In this document: piece after piece, positions 16,833 to 25,417 of the stretch | How the letters are laid out: each line of letters starts with the position of its first letter | How positions within the stretch are numbered: the first letter of the stretch is position 1 | Assembly (NCBI GenBank): GCA_937861115.1 | Contig: CALMBD010000037.1 | Coordinates: 1-43,353, forward strand | DNA length: 43,353 bases | DNA from: an uncultured Bacteroidota bacterium | GTDB taxonomy: Bacteria > Bacteroidota > Bacteroidia > Chitinophagales > Saprospiraceae | Direction of reading: 5' to 3' | Notes under the pieces: model-generated | What the model was told of the DNA's origin: nothing | Seen by the model: the letters and a program-made list of their open reading frames with translations, nothing else | Databases searched by the model: none | Made by a program: the position numbers and the translations under genes

Positions 16833-16840
16833 CAGATTTG
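16833..16840 (+). promoter_or_regulatory. candidate -7 box
   Basis: CAGATTTG matches TAnnTTTG with one mismatch, 19 bases before the ATG at 16860. The predicted start near 16846 gives a short leader. No -33 element is evident. Confidence 0.4.
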
Positions 16841-16859
16841 TAGTACAATTATTCCAACC

Positions 16860-17462
16860 ATGACAAAGCTACTTAATGCACTCGTTTTTCTTATCCCCCT
16901 GTCGCTGGCTGCACAGGAAGAGGTTGTTTTCAAAAAAGTTACCGTACATGGCGGCTTTGGCGGTCCGTTCGTGGAGTTGACCAGCATTGAAAACCAGTCG
17001 GGTTTTCTTGCCGGCGGCGGCGGCGGCGTTATCCTGAACAGTTTTTTTGTCGGCGGTTTCGGCCAGGGCGGCAATTTTGCCATGCACAGCGTCAATGGAA
17101 ATGAATATCCGATCGATTTTGGTTTCGGCGGACTTTGGCTGGGCTTTACGGCGCCTACGCTGAAATCGGTTCACTTTTACAGCAGCCTGAAAATTGGCGG
17201 CGGCACCATTTCGCTCACCCCGAAAGGCGGCAACAGCGAAAACCCCTTTTACGACGACGGGGTATTTGTGGTTCAGCCTGAAGCAGGAGTAGAGGTTAAT
17301 TTTTTCAAGTGGTTCCGTCTGGCGCTGACGGCCAATTACAGGCTCGTCACTGGCGTCACGCCCAATAATGCGGGAATGCTGCACAACCGCGACTTCAATG
17401 CCGCCGGCATGGGACTGACCTTCCGGTTCGGCAAGTTTTACCGAGGCGAAGCAAAACAGTAG
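16860..17462 (+). CDS. small secreted, probable outer-membrane beta-barrel-like protein
   Basis: The protein has 200 residues with a clear signal peptide (MTKLLNALVFLIPLSLAAQ). The mature part is glycine-rich and alternates hydrophobic strands with turns (VHGGFGGPFVEL, FGFGGLWLGF, LRITY-free strands such as FRLALTANYRLVTGV), and ends with GMGLTFRFGKFYR, a barrel-like terminal strand. This pattern resembles small 8- to 10-strand outer-membrane barrels. A run of five glycines occurs near residue 53. I do not recognise a named family. It is convergent with the DUF6544 gene, 19 bases away. Confidence 0.7.
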   Translation: MTKLLNALVFLIPLSLAAQEEVVFKKVTVHGGFGGPFVELTSIENQSGFLAGGGGGVILNSFFVGGFGQGGNFAMHSVNGNEYPIDFGFGGLWLGFTAPTLKSVHFYSSLKIGGGTISLTPKGGNSENPFYDDGVFVVQPEAGVEVNFFKWFRLALTANYRLVTGVTPNNAGMLHNRDFNAAGMGLTFRFGKFYRGEAKQ

Positions 17463-17481
17463 GGTAGAGCGCGTTATGCGG

Positions 17482-18585
17482 TTACTCCGGCCGGTAGGGT
17501 TCGTTATACCGGATATCGGTAATTTCCAGTTTGTACCAGGTGAAATCGCCGTCTTTCAACCGCCAGGCCACACTTGAAATCGCCGGAATGCGCAGGCCTT
17601 CGAACACGCGGTAGCCGTCCGGGTCGATGGAGATATGCCATTTTTCCAGCGTAGGACCGCCTTTGTGGTCGTAATACCGCATGGCCTCGATGCTTTTCAT
17701 ATCGCCCTCGGGCGTGAAGGTAAATACGGCAGATGCCTCAATCCCGCCGTATCGCATGGTTGCTTTGGCCGAAGTGCTATCCACCTGCTCCCACGTGATA
17801 TACGTACTCAAGGCTGCCGAGGGCAACCAGCAAATCTCTGCCAGGTAACGAACCATGGCGCCCTGATCGGTTTCCGGCCCTTTGGCGTCGGCTACGGGAA
17901 ACAGGGACAACAGTTTGATCGTCATATACCCTTTGCCGTTCTCGTATTTATCCCTGGCGATCATGGATACCATCGGCGCTGCCTGTACATCGGCGGTCCA
18001 GAAAAATCCGGGTTTATCCACGGTAATAAATTGCCGGGACTCGACGGGCATCCATTTGCCGTCGGGCGTGGTGCGCATTTCTCCCTTCTGATACAGGTGA
18101 GCCGTTTTTACGAGGGGGTTCCCAATGGCATTGGAGCGTTCCAGCCATTGCTGCACAACGGGCGGAAGGCTGGCGGCCATCTCGCGGGTCAGCACTGGCG
18201 CCGGTTCGACCGTTCGGGGCATAAAAACGGCCAACTCCTGTTGAATCATGCTGTTAAAACGCCATTGTCCAAAGGCGGGAATCAGGACCAATAGCGCGAT
18301 GATATTGGCGATCGTCCCGAATTTTGCGTCGTTCCACTGCGTGAAAATAAGTATTTGCGACAGCACAACGGCAGCGGCAGCCGGCATCCACCACCCGTCA
18401 TTTTTCAATAGAAACGCGGCAACGGCGGCGATGAACAACAGAGCGGCGACCAGCCACATCAGTCCTGCCGGTTTGGAGAAATGGCCCGATAACTGGCTCA
18501 CTTCGCCCAGTTTAAATGCCTTGACAAAGCCCATGAGGTGTATCAGGCCGTGGATGAGCAGGATAAAGGCAAAGAGGTAGCGCAT
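17482..18585 (-). CDS. DUF6544-family membrane-anchored protein
   Basis: The protein has 367 residues. The first 120 hold four hydrophobic segments (about 3-22, 41-60, 67-85 and 89-106). The rest is a soluble domain with features of DUF6544: PVVQQWLERSNAIG, an FITVDKPGFFWTADV strand, then MVRYLAEICWLPSAAL and GIEASAVFTFTPEGDMKS. The function of the family is unknown. It is the last of three genes in one direction (19838 to 17482), all with membrane segments, and 7 bases follow the previous stop, which suggests an operon. Confidence 0.8.
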   Translation of the reverse strand: MRYLFAFILLIHGLIHLMGFVKAFKLGEVSQLSGHFSKPAGLMWLVAALLFIAAVAAFLLKNDGWWMPAAAAVVLSQILIFTQWNDAKFGTIANIIALLVLIPAFGQWRFNSMIQQELAVFMPRTVEPAPVLTREMAASLPPVVQQWLERSNAIGNPLVKTAHLYQKGEMRTTPDGKWMPVESRQFITVDKPGFFWTADVQAAPMVSMIARDKYENGKGYMTIKLLSLFPVADAKGPETDQGAMVRYLAEICWLPSAALSTYITWEQVDSTSAKATMRYGGIEASAVFTFTPEGDMKSIEAMRYYDHKGGPTLEKWHISIDPDGYRVFEGLRIPAISSVAWRLKDGDFTWYKLEITDIRYNEPYRPE

Positions 18586-18592
18586 ATTGGAA

Positions 18593-19396
18593 TCAATTTT
18601 TGGATGAATGGCTTGATATGCTTTTCAGGAAAACCGTCAGACTGAGGAGCCCGCCAACGGTAACGAATGTATAAAACGGCATCAGCGGATCCCAAGGCCC
18701 AAGGCCTTTCACGGCAATAAGGGTCGTGCTGGTCATCAGTACCAATCCGTAAAGCGAAGCCTTGACCAGCATCAGGGCGCTTAACAGGAACCCCCAGTTG
18801 CGGCGCTGCCACAACAGAATGCCCGCCAGGGCTGAATTGGGCACTACAACGGAAAGGTCGAGCACCATGATCAGGTGGGGGATTTCCGGCAATGTTCCGG
18901 AAAATATAAATCGAACGTATTGGCCGCCTTCCACAACTGCCAGGGGAATGGAAATGCAAAACAGGTACAGGCTGATCCATCTTACCGGGGTCGTTTTGCT
19001 GAAATGCCCGCTGATATCCCTGATATGCATATTGGAAATACCCGACACCAGTGCGTAAAGCGAAAGGGCAAACAAGGCCACATAAAGCGGGAAAAACTTG
19101 TTAAAAGCCGCACCAAACAGGTAAAATGCGTAGTTGTACAGCAGGTAGGTCATAGTGCCCATCCACAGCAGTTTTGCCCGCTGCGAACCTTTTTGGGCAT
19201 AATACAGTGCAGCGACCAGTACCGGAACCGCTACGGCCAGGGTAATGATATCGTTGCCGAGCCATGCTGTTGTATAGAAGGCGTTGTCGCGGTACAGGCC
19301 GGGCAGCAGCAGTCCGCCTGCCGAAGCCGCGGCGGCCAGTGCCGCTGCGACGACCGACAGGGCATGGGCTGTGTTCTGTTTACGCGGTGCCTTCAT
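18593..19396 (-). CDS. polytopic membrane protein of unknown function
   Basis: A 267-residue protein with about seven or eight hydrophobic helices and short loops, no recognised catalytic motif and a short polar tail (SISSHSSKN). An aromatic pattern, MTYLLYNYAFYLFGAAFNKFFPLYV, runs through the third and fourth helices. The gene overlaps the preceding one by 17 bases and precedes the DUF6544 gene by 7, so the three are co-transcribed and probably act together in the cytoplasmic membrane. I do not recognise a named family. Confidence 0.8.
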   Translation of the reverse strand: MKAPRKQNTAHALSVVAAALAAAASAGGLLLPGLYRDNAFYTTAWLGNDIITLAVAVPVLVAALYYAQKGSQRAKLLWMGTMTYLLYNYAFYLFGAAFNKFFPLYVALFALSLYALVSGISNMHIRDISGHFSKTTPVRWISLYLFCISIPLAVVEGGQYVRFIFSGTLPEIPHLIMVLDLSVVVPNSALAGILLWQRRNWGFLLSALMLVKASLYGLVLMTSTTLIAVKGLGPWDPLMPFYTFVTVGGLLSLTVFLKSISSHSSKN

Positions 19397-19838
19397 GCTG
19401 AACGAGATAATACTTCATGACCGCCGGTAGCAGGGTCAGCACAAGTATAAGCAAGCCAATTGAAATATAAAACGGTTGAAGCCATGATCCCGGCAGCATT
19501 GTCAGTTGCACGGTAATCCAGATGATCACGATCAGGCCGGTGAACAGCGAATACGTCCAGGCCCAGTGCCTTTCGGGATAAATATTGAACACACCTGCCC
19601 TGGTTCCGGCAGGCCGGCGCAGCAATCCCCAGCAAACCAGCAGCGGGAATACCCCCATCAGCAGGAACAGAAACAGGCCCGGGATGAAATAACTGCCGAA
19701 AGGTGTGCCTTCCAGCCACGCCGGGTCTGCCCCGAAAATGCCGGGATCAGTCATCAGTACCCAGCCGCCGTACAGGGCGCTGGCGCCAAGCAGAAAATGC
19801 AGCAGCAACAAGGGATACAAGGCAAAAGGTGTTTTCAC
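19380..19838 (-). CDS. four-helix membrane protein of unknown function
   Basis: The 152-residue product has four hydrophobic stretches at about 8-27, 49-71, 92-113 and 121-142. It starts MKTPFALYPLLLLHFLLGAS and ends in a short charged tail (YLVQHEGTA). It is the first gene of the three-gene membrane operon and overlaps the second by 17 bases, which points to translational coupling. No enzyme motif is visible and no family is recognised. Confidence 0.78.
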   Translation of the reverse strand: MKTPFALYPLLLLHFLLGASALYGGWVLMTDPGIFGADPAWLEGTPFGSYFIPGLFLFLLMGVFPLLVCWGLLRRPAGTRAGVFNIYPERHWAWTYSLFTGLIVIIWITVQLTMLPGSWLQPFYISIGLLILVLTLLPAVMKYYLVQHEGTA

Positions 19839-19898
19839 GGACTACATGCTGTGTTGAAGGTGGAAGCAATGCGCAAGGTTGTTTGCAAAAAAGTATGA

Positions 19899-20480
19899 TC
19901 ACTGTCCGGATGTAAAACTCAGTCCCGGCACCGGTTCTCCCGGAAACTTGCCGAAAATCAATCGCACCGCCTCTTCAATCCGGGCATCGGCCTGCTCAGG
20001 GTTCAAATGTTCCAGCACGCCAACTGCCGCCCCGCGCCACACCTGTTCCCCCGTGCGGGCGTCCAGGAAGTCGATGATAAGGGTGCCTTCCCGGTAATTG
20101 GTCGGACGGATGCGGTGGCAGCGGCCGTATTTTCCGCCGATTTCCTCATCGCACCACCAGTCGCGGATAAAAAACACCTCGTTCTTGATCACCACGTGGT
20201 AGTGCAGGATCAGGTCGGGTTTTTCGGTGCAGGGGGTGATCGCATAGCGCCGCAACTGGTCCTCCACCGCGCTCCGGATCTTCTTTTCCGCACGCTGGTT
20301 CAGCCACTCCGGGCCATTGTTGCCCTGGCTCACCGTCATGTTGTCGAGCCATTGAAAGGTGTGGTATTTGTACAGGTTGACCCCCGGCTCCTCTTCCGAA
20401 TAGACCTTGGTGATCGGGGAGCAGGCCTGAACGGAAAGCAGGCACACAACAGCCGCCAGCGTATGCAACAGGTATTTCAT
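19899..20480 (-). CDS. DUF4136-family lipoprotein
   Basis: The 193-residue precursor has a signal peptide with a lipobox ending VQAC (Cys20). The mature part has the DUF4136 plan: YKYHTFQWLDN near the start, then EKKIRSAVEDQLRRYAITPC, DLILHYHVVI, and EGTLIIDFLDARTGEQVWRGAAVG, ending with RIEEAVRLIFGKFP. The family is common in Bacteroidota and Proteobacteria, and its function is unknown. Its four mature-region cysteines other than Cys20 could form disulfides. A likely -7 box lies at 20509-20516. Confidence 0.9.
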   Translation of the reverse strand: MKYLLHTLAAVVCLLSVQACSPITKVYSEEEPGVNLYKYHTFQWLDNMTVSQGNNGPEWLNQRAEKKIRSAVEDQLRRYAITPCTEKPDLILHYHVVIKNEVFFIRDWWCDEEIGGKYGRCHRIRPTNYREGTLIIDFLDARTGEQVWRGAAVGVLEHLNPEQADARIEEAVRLIFGKFPGEPVPGLSFTSGQ

Positions 20481-20508
20481 GATAACCGGTATTTATTTGA
20501 GTATGCCG

Positions 20509-20516
20509 CAAAAGTC
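20509..20516 (-). promoter_or_regulatory. candidate -7 box of the DUF4136 gene
   Basis: On the minus strand the sequence is GACTTTTG, matching TAnnTTTG with one mismatch. It is 28 bases upstream of the start codon at 20480, giving a leader of about 22 bases. Confidence 0.4.
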
Positions 20517-20705
20517 TCCGTTTAGGTCAGGAGAAACGATGATCCGTATCACTCTGCCGGTTGATCGTGCATGAGCCGCTGCCTTAATGTTTCTTTAACA
20601 ACGACACGCCATGATGCCACGCAACCCCCCCCGGCTGTTTGCCGTATTGGCGGGTACTGACGTCAGATCATTTTTCATTGTTTCAAGTTTTAAAACATTC
20701 CAATT

Positions 20706-21419
20706 ATGCGCAACAATATCTTCGGGGCGTTCCTGCTCCTTTTGGCAGCGGTCGGTACTTTCGTCGCCTGCCATAAAAACGACACGGCACAAACCGCAGA
20801 AGATTACCTTGACCAGGTCCTGTATTCCGTTCAGAAACGCGGCGGCCTGGGCAAGTACGGTTGTTATGAACTGGTTTTCCCGGTTACGGTCAATTTTCCC
20901 GACAGCACCTCGCTTGCGGTGAACTCCTATGATGAAATGAAGGATGCTATCCGCGCATGGTTCGAGGCAAACGGCAATCCGTCGGACCCCGGACACCACC
21001 ACCACCATGGCGGTGCGGACAGTCTTGGACACCCAACGCTCGCTTTCCCCTTCATGGTTATCTCCCAGGATGGCGAACTCATTACGGTGAACAACGAGAC
21101 CGAACTGCACGATCTGAAAGTCGCTTGTGGCGGCGGTACGTTTGGGCATCACGACCACCACGGCCACGGACAGCACGGCCTGGCCTGTTTCGAGATACAG
21201 TTTCCCATAACGATTGCGTTCCCCGACGGCACCACGGCGGATGCCGCCGACCAGCAGGCACTGCACACGCTGCTGCACGACTGGAAACACAATCATCCCG
21301 ACCAGAACGGACATCCGGAGATCGTTTTTCCGATACAGGTGATCATGAAAGACGACGGTACGGTGGTGACGGTAAACAGCAAGGCTGAACTGCACGACCT
21401 GAAGGAAAACTGCGATTAA
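20706..21419 (+). CDS. lipoprotein with a duplicated domain and His-rich linkers
   Basis: The protein has 237 residues with a lipoprotein signal (Cys22 in FVAC). Two copies of one domain follow. The first starts CYELVFPVTVNFPDSTSL, continues LAFPFMVISQDGELITVN and ends TELHDLKVAC. The second starts CFEIQFPITIAFPDGTTA, continues IVFPIQVIMKDDGTVVTVN and ends AELHDLKENC. Each copy is bounded by a cysteine pair. His-rich runs GHHHHHGG and GHHDHHGHGQHG lie within the first copy and between the copies. The His clusters suggest metal binding (Zn, Ni or Cu) at the cell envelope. I do not know a named family. A terminator follows at 21452. Confidence 0.82.
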   Translation: MRNNIFGAFLLLLAAVGTFVACHKNDTAQTAEDYLDQVLYSVQKRGGLGKYGCYELVFPVTVNFPDSTSLAVNSYDEMKDAIRAWFEANGNPSDPGHHHHHGGADSLGHPTLAFPFMVISQDGELITVNNETELHDLKVACGGGTFGHHDHHGHGQHGLACFEIQFPITIAFPDGTTADAADQQALHTLLHDWKHNHPDQNGHPEIVFPIQVIMKDDGTVVTVNSKAELHDLKENCD

Positions 21420-21451
21420 GAGGCGGAGGCAATAATCTGAATTGATATTTG

Positions 21452-21492
21452 CCCCCGGAGACGGCCTTGCCGTTCTTCGGGGGTGTTTTTTT
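21452..21492 (+). terminator. intrinsic terminator after the His-rich lipoprotein gene
   Basis: CCCCCG (from 21452) pairs with CGGGGG (to about 21483), with an inner stem ACGGC/GCCGT, followed by TGTTTTTTT. This is a textbook rho-independent terminator about 30 bases after the stop codon at 21419. Confidence 0.85.
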
Positions 21493-21578
21493 GCGCTATT
21501 GCAGTTGGTGAAATTCGGAGATTTCAACAGGAGATTCCAGACATTTGCTGTTGCGTTGACCCGCTAAAATAATCAACT

Positions 21579-24503
21579 ATGCTCGATCAATTACAAGCCC
21601 TGCAATCCCGACTCGACGGCGAACTCTTCTTCGACGAACTCATGCGTCACCTCTACGCCACGGATGCCTCCATCTTTCGGGAGTTGCCGCTGGCGGTGGC
21701 ATACCCCAAACACAAGGAGGATATCCGGAAACTCGTACACTTCGCCCGGGAGCACGGCACATCCCTCATCCCCCGCTCTGCGGGTACTTCGCTGGCAGGG
21801 CAGTGCGTGGGCACTGGCATCGTCGTGGATATTTCCAAATACATGACCAAAGTGCTGGAAATCAATACAGAAGAAGGATGGGTGCGCCTGCAGCCCGGCG
21901 TAATCCGCGATGAACTGAACGCCATGTTGCGGCCCCTGGGCTTCTTTTTCAGTCCCAATACCTCCACGGCCAACCGCTGCATGCTGGGCGGCATGGTGGG
22001 CAACAACTCCTGCGGCACAACCTCCATCGTGTACGGATCCACCCGCGACCACGTACTGGCGCTCGATGTGGTGCTCAGCGACGGTTCGGATGCGCGCTTT
22101 TCGGCATTGTCGAAAGCGGAATTCGAGGAAAAAAGAAAAGGCGCCGGGCTGGAGGCGCAATTATATAATCAGGCATACGAGACGCTTTCCCAACCTGCCG
22201 TGCAGGCGGAGATACGGGAACAATACCCCAAACCGGCCATCCACCGGCGCAACACAGGTTATGCTATCGATATCCTGCTGGAGTCCGAAATCTTCACCCC
22301 CGGCGGCGAAGCCTTCAATTTTTGCAAACTGCTGTCCGGCTCGGAAGGCACGCTGGCCTTTACCACCGAAATCACCCTGCACATCGATCCCCTGCCCGCG
22401 CCGCACGACGTGGTGGTGTGCGTGCATTTTGCCGACCTCATGGAATGTATGCGCGCGGTGGTCGCTTCCATGGAACACCAGCCCACTGCCTGCGAACTGA
22501 TGGACAAACTGGTGCTCGACTGCACCAAGGCCAATCGCGAGCAATCGAAAAACCGCTTTTTTATCGAGGGCGACCCGGCAGCGGTGCTCATGATTGAATT
22601 CCGCGGCGATACCAGGGCAGAGGCAGAGGAAAAGGCCAACACCATGATCGCCGACCTGAAGCAGCGCCATTTCGGTTATGCGTACCCGATCGTCGCGGCG
22701 CCGCAATCCAAAAGAGTATGGGACCTGCGCAGCGCGGGGCTCGGCGTGTTGTCCAACATGCCCGGCGAGGCCAAAGGCGTCGCCTGTATCGAAGACACCG
22801 CCGTGGAACTGGCCGATTTGCCTGCCTATATCCAGGAGTTCGACGACATGATGGCCGGGTTCGGACAGAAATCCGTGTACTACGCCCACGCCGGCGCAGG
22901 CGAACTGCACGTGCGCCCCATCCTCAACCTGAAAAAGGAAAGCGACCGGGAAATGCTGCACACGATCGGCGAGTCGATGGCTCGTCTGGTCAAAAAATAC
23001 AAAGGTTCGCTCAGCGGCGAACACGGCGACGGCCGCGTGCGCGCCGAATTTATCCCGCTGATGATCGGTGAAAAAAACTACCGGCTGTTGCGCGAACTCA
23101 AAAACACCTGGGACCCACACGGTATTTTCAACCCCGGCAAGATTGTGGATGCGCCGCCCATGAATACCTCGCTGCGTTACGAAGCCGGACAGCAGGACAA
23201 ACACTTCGATACCGTGCTGGAATTCAACGACGGCATCCTCCGCGCCGCGGAAAAGTGCAACGGCTCGGGCGACTGCCGCCGCCTCGATTTTGCCGGGGGC
23301 ACCATGTGCCCGAGTTACCGCGCTACGCGCAACGAAAAAGACAGCACCCGCGCCCGCGCCAACGCGCTGCGCGAGTTCCTCACCCACAGCGACAAAGCCA
23401 ATCCGTTCGACCGGGAGGAATTGTACGAGGTGATGGAACTCTGTATTTCCTGCAAGGGCTGCACCTCGGAATGTCCCTCCAATGTCGACATGTCGGGCAT
23501 GAAAGCCGAATTCCTGCACCAGTACCATAAAAGTCACGGTGTGCCTTTCCGTTCGCAGGTCTTTGCCAACATTGCCCAACTCAACCGTTTCGGCGCGCGT
23601 ATTTCCGGCCTGAGCAACTTTTTCATGCGCAACAGCGTGACCGGCAGCCTGCTCAAAAGCGTGCTCGGCGTGGCGCCCCAACGCAGTCTCCCGCCGATCC
23701 ACGGCACTGGCCTGCGCAACTGGTTCGCCAAAAACCGGGACCGCCTGACGCCTGCCGCGCCGGAAAAAGGCAAGGTGTACCTGTTCTGCGACGAGTTTAC
23801 CGACTTTAACGACACCCCCATCGGTATCAAGGCCATTGAACTGCTGACCCGGCTGGGCTACCGCGTGGAAATGCCCGAACACCCCGAAAGCGGCAGGGCG
23901 GCCATATCGAAAGGCGTGCTGCTCAAAGCCCGCGACCTGGCCATCCGGAATGTGGCGATCTTTAAGGACCTTGTGACCGACGATACCCCCCTGGTGGGCA
24001 TCGAGCCTTCCGCCATCCTCAGTTTCCGCGACGAATACCCGCGCATGGTACCCGAGCAGGACAAAGAAACGGCCCGCGCGCTGGGCGGGAATGCCCTGCT
24101 GATCGATGAATTTCTCGCCAGGGAAATCCAGCAGGGCCGGATTACTGCCGATGCGTTCACCAAAGCGAAAAAGAAAGTACTGCTGCACGGCCACTGCCAC
24201 CAGAAAGCGCTGTCGAGCGTCGATCCTTCGGCCTGGCTGCTGGGTCTGCCGGAAAATTATTCCGTAGAGGTGATCCCCTCCGGCTGCTGCGGCATGGCCG
24301 GCTCCTTTGGTTATGAAAAGGAACACTACGAGGTTAGTATGAACATCGGCGAACTCGTGCTCTTCCCCGCCGTGCGCCAGGCCGACGACGACGTGATCGT
24401 GGCTGCACCGGGCACCAGCTGCCGGCACCAGATACTGGACGGGACCGGGCGGAAGGCGAAGCACCCGGTGGAGGTGTTATGGGAGGCGATGGAGCGGGGA
24501 TAG
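21579..24503 (+). CDS. FAD- and Fe-S-containing D-2-hydroxyacid dehydrogenase (YdiJ/GlcD-GlcF type)
   Basis: The 974-residue product has the YdiJ plan. An N-terminal FAD-binding (PCMH) domain shows SAGTSLAGQC and GMVGNNSCGTTS, and a FAD-oxidase C-terminal cap contains HAGAGELHVRPI and SGEHGDGRVRAEF. The Fe-S region has Cys560 and Cys566 (CNGSGDC), then TMCPSYRAT, then CISCKGCTSECP (Cys622, 625, 628, 632). The C-terminal part has two CCG-type modules, the second with HGHCHQKAL and PSGCCGMAGSFG. Such enzymes oxidise D-lactate, glycolate or D-2-hydroxyglutarate and feed electrons to the respiratory chain; the exact substrate cannot be read. The length matches E. coli YdiJ (about 1,000). Confidence 0.93.
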   Translation: MLDQLQALQSRLDGELFFDELMRHLYATDASIFRELPLAVAYPKHKEDIRKLVHFAREHGTSLIPRSAGTSLAGQCVGTGIVVDISKYMTKVLEINTEEGWVRLQPGVIRDELNAMLRPLGFFFSPNTSTANRCMLGGMVGNNSCGTTSIVYGSTRDHVLALDVVLSDGSDARFSALSKAEFEEKRKGAGLEAQLYNQAYETLSQPAVQAEIREQYPKPAIHRRNTGYAIDILLESEIFTPGGEAFNFCKLLSGSEGTLAFTTEITLHIDPLPAPHDVVVCVHFADLMECMRAVVASMEHQPTACELMDKLVLDCTKANREQSKNRFFIEGDPAAVLMIEFRGDTRAEAEEKANTMIADLKQRHFGYAYPIVAAPQSKRVWDLRSAGLGVLSNMPGEAKGVACIEDTAVELADLPAYIQEFDDMMAGFGQKSVYYAHAGAGELHVRPILNLKKESDREMLHTIGESMARLVKKYKGSLSGEHGDGRVRAEFIPLMIGEKNYRLLRELKNTWDPHGIFNPGKIVDAPPMNTSLRYEAGQQDKHFDTVLEFNDGILRAAEKCNGSGDCRRLDFAGGTMCPSYRATRNEKDSTRARANALREFLTHSDKANPFDREELYEVMELCISCKGCTSECPSNVDMSGMKAEFLHQYHKSHGVPFRSQVFANIAQLNRFGARISGLSNFFMRNSVTGSLLKSVLGVAPQRSLPPIHGTGLRNWFAKNRDRLTPAAPEKGKVYLFCDEFTDFNDTPIGIKAIELLTRLGYRVEMPEHPESGRAAISKGVLLKARDLAIRNVAIFKDLVTDDTPLVGIEPSAILSFRDEYPRMVPEQDKETARALGGNALLIDEFLAREIQQGRITADAFTKAKKKVLLHGHCHQKALSSVDPSAWLLGLPENYSVEVIPSGCCGMAGSFGYEKEHYEVSMNIGELVLFPAVRQADDDVIVAAPGTSCRHQILDGTGRKAKHPVEVLWEAMERG

Positions 24504-24580
24504 CCTGCAAAGGGGGCGCAGTATTCGCGCGCTCACTGCCTCACTGAACAAGAAAATATGAGTCGTCGATACTAAGTTTT

Positions 24581-25411
24581 ATGGTCCGTTATATTTTGCA
24601 TATCATCCTGTCTTTTAGCGCTTTGCTGCTTGTATCAGCCTGCGCATCGCGTAAGCCCGCCGCTCCCGGTCAGCACAACATGCAGTTGGTCTGGTCCGAC
24701 GAATTCAACTATTCCGGACTTCCCGACACCGCCAAATGGGGCTACGATACCGGCGACGGTTGCCCGAACCTGTGCGGCTGGGGCAACAATGAACTCCAGC
24801 ATTACCACGCTGGACATACTGAAAATGCCCGGGTGGAAAACGGATGCCTGGTGATCGAGGCGCGCCGGGAGAAAACGGGTACGCGGGAATATTCCTCCGC
24901 CCGCATGGTGAGCAGGCACAAGGGCGACTGGACCTACGGCCGCATCGTCGTAAGGGCAAAATTGCCGCAGGGGCTGGGCGTCTGGCCGGCCATCTGGATG
25001 TTGCCTACCGACTGGTCGTACGGCGGCTGGCCGGAAAGCGGTGAAATTGATATTATGGAGTACGTGGGGCACATGCCCGACAGCATTTTCGGTTCCATCC
25101 ACACCAAAAGGTTCAACCATGTGCAACGAACACAGGTGACCAAAGGCGTGTTCAACACGACGCTGAGCTCGGCATTTCACGATTACAGCATCGAATGGGA
25201 TGCTGAAAAGATCGACTTCTTTTTCGACGGACAGCAATACCAGACGTTTCAAAACAGACACGAAGGTCCGGATGCCTGGCCATTCGACCGCGATTTTCAC
25301 CTGATCCTCAATATTGCCGTCGGTGGAAACTGGGGCGGACAAAAGGGCGTCGATACCTCCATCTGGCCGCAACGCATGCTCATCGATTATGTCAGGGTGT
25401 ACCGGAAGTAA
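24581..25411 (+). CDS. GH16 beta-glucanase-like lipoprotein (laminarinase type)
   Basis: The 276-residue precursor has a lipobox VSAC (Cys21). The mature protein is a single GH16 domain: LVWSDEFNYSGLPDTAKW at the start, WPAIWMLP, and the catalytic EIDIME with Glu155 (nucleophile), Asp157 and Glu160 (acid/base), then the late strand FHLILNIAVGGNWGG. The order and length fit beta-1,3-glucanases (laminarinases), and the extra Met in E-x-D-x-x-E is the bulged form typical of them. It probably sits at the outer membrane and cleaves algal or fungal beta-glucans. It is convergent with the APH-fold gene. Confidence 0.93.
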   Translation: MVRYILHIILSFSALLLVSACASRKPAAPGQHNMQLVWSDEFNYSGLPDTAKWGYDTGDGCPNLCGWGNNELQHYHAGHTENARVENGCLVIEARREKTGTREYSSARMVSRHKGDWTYGRIVVRAKLPQGLGVWPAIWMLPTDWSYGGWPESGEIDIMEYVGHMPDSIFGSIHTKRFNHVQRTQVTKGVFNTTLSSAFHDYSIEWDAEKIDFFFDGQQYQTFQNRHEGPDAWPFDRDFHLILNIAVGGNWGGQKGVDTSIWPQRMLIDYVRVYRK

Positions 25412-25417
25412 TGCCGG

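Noticed and set aside
20996-21008. CAC repeat as a microsatellite
   Set aside because: It encodes the GHHHHHGG cluster of the lipoprotein, in frame, and a second, different His cluster follows; best explained as coding.
22161-24464. 767-codon open frame on the minus strand
   Set aside because: Antisense to the YdiJ-type gene, whose FAD and Fe-S motifs are intact; the antisense product has no recognisable domain.
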